Shown piece by piece: positions 53,801-61,800 of a DNA stretch of 64,000 nt; position 1 is the stretch's first letter, and each line of letters opens with the position of its first letter. Under the pieces are notes generated by a model, which was not told where the DNA came from, ran no database searches, and saw nothing but the letters and a program-made list of their open reading frames with translations. Origin of the DNA: Tenacibaculum sp. Bg11-29 (GTDB lineage: Bacteria > Bacteroidota > Bacteroidia > Flavobacteriales > Flavobacteriaceae); contig NZ_PJBB01000003.1 of NCBI RefSeq assembly GCF_002836595.1, positions 3,037,001 through 3,101,000 on the forward strand, in the 5' to 3' direction. The translations under genes and the position numbers were made by a program.

Positions 53801-54496
53801 AATGAAACTAATATTCAAAAAGGCTTAAATTATAACAATTTGTTTATTTCCATGTCTTTCGATATAACAATTCCTTCGGTAGTTACCTATGGTTTTGATG
53901 CAACTCAAATTGTCTTTAATTCCAATTCAAGTATTTCTCGTTCGGGAAGTTTATATCCAAATTTTGCGCTTCAAATAAACAATCTTGTAAGTGGTAATGC
54001 AGATGTATTACCAGCTAGTTTTGGTTATTTAAACTTATCCGTTCCAGCTTTAGATATATCAGGAGTTTCCAATAATTGGTATGGTTTAGAAATGACTTTA
54101 AACATGGGGTCTCCAGGTGAATTGGCTGCTTCAATGGATTTTAATGCTAGTTTATTAATGGCATGGAGTCCTGGAGCAACATCAGTTGATGATAGTTATA
54201 ATGTTTTCTTTGGAATTAAGCTTCCAGGAACAAGTAGTGATGCAAAACTACTAAGCTTACAAGGGATCTTAAAATTATCAATAGATACATTAAAAATGGA
54301 ATTTATTCCTGAAGATAATGCTACTCCAGAATTGGGGTCTTTTATGATGACCTTGGGTAATATCGCCTTAAAATTCTTAGGAATAGCACAACTTCCGCCA
54401 GGAGGTTCTACTAATTTTTTACTCTTCGGAAATCCGAAGAAAGGCGCAACATCAAAAAGTTTGGGTTGGTATGCATCATATAATAAAACAACATAA
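50807..54496 (+). CDS. Large beta-rich protein of 1229 residues, unknown family
   Basis: I do not recognise it. No signal peptide or transmembrane helix. Long stretches of alternating polar/hydrophobic residues with many Asn, Thr and Ser indicate beta structure. A Lys/Arg-rich linker lies near residues 505-540 (SKERKEQITKVKPTARASKS), dividing the protein into two parts. The C-terminal part (from about 970) has repeated NLSVPALDIS, LEMTLNMGSPGELAASMDFNAS-like strands and ends FLLFGNPKKGATSKSLGWYAS. Its stop codon touches the start of the nuclease-fold gene. Probably a large surface or secreted component working with the giant protein downstream. Confidence 0.6.
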   Translation: MQEQISETFEGTTFSNKDSSEECKNLYTNTTQKIEAWSAVLLPSTSSFDNEIISLSEVSTQNGYYIFANGAPIDPSNFIRKIRTYIGENLTLIWILEIESNFSISNVIKMDLFNKEPGLIVMQPFTYKVGNDFAQLSIANNTVISFVPEDAPTQMKFAYDSSISNFFFTSTEIGTQSLFNQDIFLPFSTEGNGALKFKLGLNSETFYEAFMLQNTFYYKDTESDAILSNVYPILQPSEVPNEYLMSQTAIDPLDITNSKGINTYFALTGVTFNNTSKLNTQTNVSSYYATNAGYPINLLPSASWKDDNDQNNLIPSDITPRFVIAPQDKDGSLRYFMQIDGNFFLTPQGGDADENGKFDFLLGLSGTETLLFTPYSLENNMGDILQFKSLQPAFAANFPSTSTTLDNPGSYALTLSPEYCTFWANLISITGEAVQYCAQAEGAALFAKGHGITNKIYGKPNLLGFYEPSVDMPSTIHVPMVPYLGISILDENIPVKQYSKFESEVLSKERKEQITKVKPTARASKSTRKLNTMLSEGETSFTSSTTPQGVIAHVNNSGSWGLLNLAQNNLAQPPAHTQYISPEGQVPTDPSQYQMSFINLSDTLQQGFMTNQQFLVVTQNNYLGKLFSEFKGNVPITGTIEAYFNNKMSIEDWPFNVNVGTTNTFADYNNILIFKFCKGTLKDWAQDPKIWTQPNTFNTEGISDPAEAYQQTVAISSWIQNYIAEAEAAYAYGEKYPESNQVVLYQKFIDTINNPNWNGILALKVDIDLQEFPQQLKGLISGINLDNFYGHHIGIEVNKVNASGEIEMEKNSSIFSLINYLDPAYTQQITQGLNVDAPIMSTPGVDYEFKVLQLQVLFENTAIKFFQSKVQLTMNKLFSDTVVGTNNPYATTGNNSVVLNGTYQDHDGTPVYIFENTDDNLYYFDSNLLKNVEITKIQFNTLTTDPDAVIIDSRFTMWGYLNYAVMTGLIYPDDDSGDDPMTSYFDAFSFGNSDGGVDNETNIQKGLNYNNLFISMSFDITIPSVVTYGFDATQIVFNSNSSISRSGSLYPNFALQINNLVSGNADVLPASFGYLNLSVPALDISGVSNNWYGLEMTLNMGSPGELAASMDFNASLLMAWSPGATSVDDSYNVFFGIKLPGTSSDAKLLSLQGILKLSIDTLKMEFIPEDNATPELGSFMMTLGNIALKFLGIAQLPPGGSTNFLLFGNPKKGATSKSLGWYASYNKTT

Positions 54497-55834
54497 ATGG
54501 CACGAGTACTGTATTGGAATATTCAGCAATTTGGACTTAATAAGATTAATAATCCAAGCCGTAAGCGACAAAGAGGAAGTTCAATTAATTTAGCCCAGGC
54601 TTCGGCAGAAAGAGCCCAATATATTATTGATACCCTAACCACACAGGTTCCAGACATTTTTGTAGTAGTAGAAACTTCTACTGGTGCTGGTGCCGAAGGT
54701 GCATTAATTACTGCTGGCGGCGAATCAGGATCGCAAGATTTATTGGTTAAAATTCGAACAGCATTAGGTGCTAACTGGATGTTAGTACCAGCACTGCGAT
54801 TAGGAGCAGGAGGAGTGCAAGAAGGAATATCTGTTTACTATAATAGTGCTAATCTAAATTTTACAGGACCTTGGGGAAACCAAGGTGCTGCACTTCCTTC
54901 TGCCGCCGCAATTGCAGGTATTGCTTATGGTGGTACCTGGGCAGGTTGTTTACCTGCAACTTTAGTTCCTCTAGGAGCACCAAACGCAGGAGTGGCAAGT
55001 AATGTGCTTTCTGGGCAATGGATGTATACAGTACCAGCATTGCCAGCTGCACCAAATAGAATTAATTTCCCAGGTGTAGGAAACCGTTCACCGTTTCTAA
55101 CTACATTTTGGGATGCTGCTAATGCAAGACATATTAAACTACTGTCATTTCATGCTTCCCCACATTACCAAGCGGCAATTGATGGAACAGATCAAATATC
55201 AAATATTCAAGAAATGACCGTAAACCTAGGGGCAAATGAAGTTGGGGTTATTGTTGGAGATTTTAATGTAAATCTTCTAAATCCAGCGGCAGCTACACCA
55301 GCCTATGCTAATCTGATAAACGTTGGTGGTGCAGATTATACTCGTCAAATTAACCCAACAGTAAATACATGGCCAGAAAAAGGATATATAGCAACTCATA
55401 TTAAACGTGGTAACCAAGCAAAGCCTTGGTATACCAACGGATATCCAGGCTATGAATATGCAGGAAGTAGTGCAAACTTTGCTGGTTACGATAGCATTGA
55501 TAATATTTTAACCCGTTACGGAGGTGGAGCGGCAGGAGGACCTGCCACCAATATTACCATTGTAAATAGAGTAACTGGTTCACCATATAATATAGCACCC
55601 ATCCCAGCAGGAGTACCTACTGGAAATTATGTTTACCCTACTGGTATGACCCAAATTGTAGGCGGTGCTTTAGCGGGACTTCCGTCAGCACTTCCGTTAC
55701 CACCAAATGGACCAACAGGCGTTGGTGGAATTGCTCCTGGTACCGTCGGCGGTTTAAGTAGTTTTAAAGGTTGGAGTAATTACGGTCATATTCGCAGTAC
55801 AAGTGATCATTTAGCATTAATAATAGATATTTAA
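54497..55834 (+). CDS. Endonuclease/exonuclease/phosphatase-fold protein
   Basis: 445 residues without a signal peptide. The EEP catalytic residues are visible: Asn8 in LYWNIQQFG, Glu59 in IFVVVETS, the GDFNVNL loop and the terminal SDHLALIIDI with His438. It could cut nucleic acid, dephosphorylate a phosphoinositide-like substrate or hydrolyse a phosphodiester. It has unusual Ala/Gly/Pro-rich insertions (residues 120-170, 340-425). It is located between two giant beta-rich genes, 17 bp before the next start, which suggests an effector or processing role in that system. Confidence 0.78.
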   Translation: MARVLYWNIQQFGLNKINNPSRKRQRGSSINLAQASAERAQYIIDTLTTQVPDIFVVVETSTGAGAEGALITAGGESGSQDLLVKIRTALGANWMLVPALRLGAGGVQEGISVYYNSANLNFTGPWGNQGAALPSAAAIAGIAYGGTWAGCLPATLVPLGAPNAGVASNVLSGQWMYTVPALPAAPNRINFPGVGNRSPFLTTFWDAANARHIKLLSFHASPHYQAAIDGTDQISNIQEMTVNLGANEVGVIVGDFNVNLLNPAAATPAYANLINVGGADYTRQINPTVNTWPEKGYIATHIKRGNQAKPWYTNGYPGYEYAGSSANFAGYDSIDNILTRYGGGAAGGPATNITIVNRVTGSPYNIAPIPAGVPTGNYVYPTGMTQIVGGALAGLPSALPLPPNGPTGVGGIAPGTVGGLSSFKGWSNYGHIRSTSDHLALIIDI

Positions 55835-55851
55835 AATTCAAGCAGATTAAA

Positions 55852-58800
55852 ATGAGTTTATCGAATCTTACAGAAGTATTTAAGAAACAAGCAGCTGACA
55901 ATTCAGGAAATATCACTATTAATGAAAAAACATTTACCGATGCAGGGTTAATGTCTCCAGTGGATTTAGATGTATTATTAACCAAAGGATACAGCCTTGA
56001 AGAGGGTGTAAGTCTGTTGATTGATACTTCCTATACAACAATTCCAGATCCTGTAGAAGATATATTAACAATTTCAAATGGAAATACTGCAATATTAAAT
56101 GTAGACAAACCAAATACTTCAGTTTTATTAACTATTACTGCAACAGGTAATAACATACAGATTTCTATTGTTATTAGTTTAAAAGATTGGTCATTTTCAA
56201 CCAGTTGGCAATACATGACTGGAGGCGTATTTGATTCATTACCTTATAGTACTCCTGCTTTTATTTTTAGTTCAGAAGATACGGATGGATTTGTTTGGGA
56301 AAAAGAAGCAATTACTTTAAAAGCTGGTCAGAATTTTGCTTCATTAATAACATTAACTGGAATTCTTAAACCTGTAATAGAATTTCTTTCATCGTGGGTA
56401 GCTTCAACAAAACTAACTTTTGTAGGTAGTCTTGATCCTTCGAAAGTTGATAATGAACAATACATTTATCCAGAAATGGATTTATTTGTACCTATAAATG
56501 TAGCACCTATATCGTTATTATTCTTAGATGTTAGTAGCCCTGCATTAGGTTTCTCAATAGAATCATTTATTGATACTGCTGAAGGAGATGAAGAAGAATC
56601 AGTTGTACAAACGCCATTTTTGTTTTTTCAATTACAACTTAACGCTGGGTCTGGTGTAGAATTAGATTTTAGAACAAACATTAATACTAACGGTTCTTTA
56701 TTTAATATTTCAGCCACTCCGCCAGAAAATGTTACTATAACACCACTTAATTTATTCTCCTTAATGGCTGGGAAGAATTGGTATGATAAAGTGCCTTCAA
56801 CGCTTCAACAATATATCAATAAAATTAAGTTTGAAGGATTTCAAACATCCTTAATTATAGAAGATAAAATTCCAACAATACATAGTGTTTCTGCAAGTGC
56901 TGGATCTACGTCACCTTGGACGCTGTTTGCTAATTTTGAAATAGAAGAATTCGATGTTGTTTGGGTTGTTATGCAACCATTAGACACAGCAAAGGTTAGC
57001 CAAACTCTTTATTTTTCAGCCACAGTAAATTTTTTTCCTACCATTTTTGTTGGTGGATTTGATGTTGAAATAACTTCAGATTTAACCCTATCAGCTGCTT
57101 TTGATGGAAATGTTAATATAAATAATCTAATTGCCGCAGTTACTAATAATGTGATAGCAGTCCCAAAAAGTTTAGCAGAAATCAATCTTACTGGGTTTGG
57201 TATTGACATGGATATCAACCAAAAATATTATTCTTTTTTTTCAAACGGAGATGTAAGCTTCAATATAATTACTAATATTTCACTAACCAATGCTAGTATG
57301 ACGATGACGTCGTCTACAGCGAATGACGGTTCAGATAAAAGTGTTTATACAGCCAATATATCAGGGTTATTTACCATTAGTATACTACAATTACAAACCG
57401 AAGTTAATTACAGTTCCGTTGATGACGGTGGTTGGGATTTATCATTAGTAATGCCATCTAATAAATCATTAAATATCAAAGAATTGATGGATGATCTTTT
57501 TGGTGAAGTTGACTTTAACCTAATAAAAGTATTTATTCCTGATAATCTAGTTATATCGGCATTTTCACTTTCATCAAACATTCCTAATGGAGATAAATCA
57601 GGGTCTTATAAAGTTAAAACAAGTGTTGATTGGAAATTTACATTCCCTTTCATTGAGCAAAATGTAGATATTAGCGCCAATTTGGCAATTGAAATGAAAG
57701 CAGGAGAAACTCCTGATAAAGATGTTTTTTCAGCTGGTATTTCTGGAACATTTAAACTTGAACCATTTGGTGCAGAAGTTAATCTAGGCTATTCCTTTGA
57801 TGATACAGGTAAAAAAGAAATGTATATTGAGTGGGAGGGATTTACGGCCAAATATGCTACTGATGGTGAAAGTTCAACAATTACATTTGAAATAGCGAAT
57901 TGGAGTGTTGGAAGCTTAGTTGAGTCTTTCATGAAAATGCTCGGACAACCTAATTTCGAATTAGTTTCTCCTTGGAATGTTCTTAACGAAATAAGTTTAA
58001 ATGGTTTTAAGGTTACTTACAATCTTGAAACTAAAGAAATTATTGTTGAGTACAAATTACCAAAAACGCTAGACCTTATTTTTATAAAAATTGAGAGTTT
58101 AATACTTAAGAGAGTTAATAAAAAAGTTCAGATTTCGTTTGATGGAAGTTCATTGGTACCTTCTATAAATGATAGTAGTTTGTTTGATAAGGAAAACGGA
58201 CAGGACGTTAACGATATGCCTAGTGTTCCAGGTCAAGGTTCTGAATATTTCGATTTACGACTATTGGCGATGGGACAACATGTTACCATCAATGGGTTTG
58301 AAGACTTTAAATCGATTCAAGAAGCTACGGACGCTATGAAAAAAGCCTTTACCGAACCGGAACCAGGTACAATACCAATTACACCAGACGGACTAATTTC
58401 TTTTAATGAAAACTCTAATTGGCTTTTTGCCGCTGATTTTGGAATTCTAAATACAGGAACAAAAGATTCACCAGAATGGACTGTAGATCTTCAAGCAGTT
58501 TTTAATGATCCTAGTTTATATGGTATTAAAATAGCCATGGCAGGTGTTAAAGCAAAAGTTTTTGCTGGTTTGGAGTTTGAAATCATGTATAAAAAAATAT
58601 CAGATTCAGTAGGTGTTTACCAAATGGCATTAACCTTGCCTGATTCTTTAAGGTATTTACAATTTGGAGCTGTAAGCGTAACATTACCAAACATTGGTGT
58701 AGAAATATACACAAATGGTGATTTTATGATTGATATAGGATTTCCTTATGATTTAGATTTTTCACGTTCATTTTCTCTTTATGCCATTGTACCTCCTGGA

Positions 58801-61800
58801 ATTCCAGCAATGGGATCGGGTGGTTTTTACTTTGGTAAATTAAGCGGAGCAACATCTACGAGTGTGCCTCAAACCAATTACGGTAACTTTAATCCAGTAT
58901 TAGCATTTGGTCTAGGAATGCAAGTAGGAGTAGGGTATGATATTCAATATGGTGTATTAAAGGCAGGATTTAGTATTACTGTTTTTGGAATCATTGAAGG
59001 AATCATTGCAACGTATCATCCGTATACAGGAGTTGTAGACCAAAGCAATACAACAGTAGTAGAAACTTCATATTACTACTTTTTACAAGGTACATTTGGT
59101 ATTATTGGTAAATTATATGGTTCCCTTGATTTTGGAATAATATCAGCAGATGTAAATATAACCGTTAAAGTATACGCGCAAGCAACTTTTGAAGCCTATA
59201 ACAAAATTCCGCTTGCTATAGTAGCATCGGTTGATGTAAGGGTAACAGCAAAATTAAATCTTGGCCTATTCTCTATTAAGATTCACTTTAGTTTTAATGC
59301 AGATATTAGAACCGATCTTACTATTGGAACTGACGATACAGCACTTGCACCTTGGAATCACGATTTATCAGCAGCAGCCAATGTAAGCACATTTAGTATG
59401 ACTTCGCCTCGTATGGCTATTCCTACTACACGTGAAGTTAATTTTAACACCAAACTTATAACAACACAAACAGAAACGGCGCCTACATTAAATATTTATT
59501 TAATACCACATTTAACCATTTCAGGAGCTGAATCAAATAACCTTAATACACAAACAGCACAATATGTTACTAATTTATGGATTGATTCTCCAAACCCTGA
59601 AAATCCGAATGAACTAAGTTCTTTTGAAACTTTAAATAAAGATTTTTTCAGGTGGTTAGTACAATCATATATGAATGAGCCTGGTGGTGAATCTACTCGC
59701 TCAGAAGCTGATACATTTGCAATTTCATTAATAGAATTAGATGCTATTTATTTAAAATTATCAGACCCAGACACACCATTTCCAATTGCTTTGGAAGATC
59801 TTATGGCATTTTTACAAAATACGTTTGAAACCATTAATATTCAATCAGAACCTCCAGTTGGTGGTTTAGAAACCGCAGCAATTTTTCCAATGTTCTATGA
59901 TTTTGAATTATCGGTTCCGAAATCAGGTACAGGAGTTGATAGAAATTTCAGCACTTACAACATGGCAACAGATGAATATCTAAAAGAAGTAAAAGAATGG
60001 TTTGCTCAATTAGCCGTAAAAGTTTCAGATGATACAAGCACCAATAGTACGGCAAGAAGTGTAACCCCGGTAGAACATTCATTATCTACCTTTGTTTTTG
60101 AAGATTATTTTGTTTTAATAGGTAAACAGCTTATTGGTTATGCACAAGACGCTTTAAAAAATTACACGTATTCACTTAGCAGTGGTAATAGCCTGTTAGC
60201 TATGGTTACTTGGGCAAACAGTATATCTGTTGGTACTACGAAGAATGAAGCCAATTCTGGTTCTATAGCTAAGGCAAATCAATCATTAGCTTTAAATAAA
60301 GGACTTGCCATTACTATTTCAGGTATAAATTATACTATTATAGATAATGATAATTTTGAATCGATTGCAAGAGTATATGCCATGAATACGGGGGTATTGA
60401 TAATTCAAAACGCAACAACACCTTCAATTTTAGTAGTAGGTCAAACTATTACTTACGATACAACTGAGTATATCGTTAAAACCAATGATACGATTAATTT
60501 GGTGGTAGCAGGTTTGGTTGAAGCAGGAGCAGCAGTAACTTTAAATGAACTAGCTAATAACATTGTATTTCAAACAACTTCGATACTAACTGTTAATGAA
60601 AATCTTAGTATTGTAGCAGCTAAATACACTGCAAAAAGTGAAGATACATTTACTTCAATAGCAACAGTAACTTACGAAGGAATTGATGTTTCAAATGTAT
60701 TGATTCAAAATCAATTAACACCAGGGATTTTTATTGTTGGAAACTCTTTCGTTTATTTTGGAGAAACGTATGTAATTCTTTCAGGAGACACCTTACAATC
60801 AATAGCAGTAAGTTTAAGTGAAACAACTAATTCGGTAGTTAGTGTATCTGACTTAGCGAATGATACAGAAGTACAAAGTTTAAAGGTACAACCATTGGCT
60901 GTTGTACTTATTCAACCTTTTATTCATAAGACGTCCGATAACACCGATACTTTTGGCGCAATCGCACAAAAATATAGCACGACTGCTGAAATACTTGGAA
61001 CTAATTATGAAAATCAAATATTGTCTGACTTATTTTATGATCCAGAAAATACAAACACTGCCAATATTCCTGATCTTAATTGTATAGATGTAGCTGCTGT
61101 ATTAAATTATTTTACCTCAAAAGATTCTTATACTCAATTAGCAGGAATGGCTTCGAGGTATTCTCTTTATGGTATGAGGTTACCAACATCATTACCTGGT
61201 TTAACATTAAATACTGATTCTCCTTGTGTGGTTACACCACAAGTTGATGATAGTGAAACTAATTATTCAGATTGCGCATTGTATCGTCTTACAGGGCAGC
61301 AATTTGAAGTACCATCAGATGTGGCAGTTGAGTTTAATATTAACCTTATTAATAATACATTAGATTGGATTGAGTTTAATGGTAAACTACCTTCTGTTGG
61401 AGAATCTGATGATGACAAAACAGCTACGTTAAGCATAGTGCTAGTTGAGGATGATATTAAACAGATTAATGAAATTACCGATTACGCAACAAATACAGGT
61501 CTTCAACCAGATGTTTATACACTAGGTGCAATTTTACCTTATGAGCTTATGCCTGTACAATATTCATTTAAGTCAATGACTTTATGGAGTACTTCGGGTA
61601 TCACCAATTTACCATACGGTAGTTTGGGCAGTCAGAATGATCCATCATTAGTAATATGGGAGTTTCCAACAAATTTACTAACGCAAATTGCAAAACCTAA
61701 AATTAATGGTTCTGCTTTTGATATACAAATTGGTACATACGATTCGGCTAAAGGAACAATGGAGTACAAGCCTTCTGATTATTATGGGTGGTCAACTCAA

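Noticed and set aside
60902..61087. 61-codon frame inside the giant LysM gene
   Set aside because: It is out of frame with the uninterrupted giant reading frame, which reads through as LysM-like sequence here.
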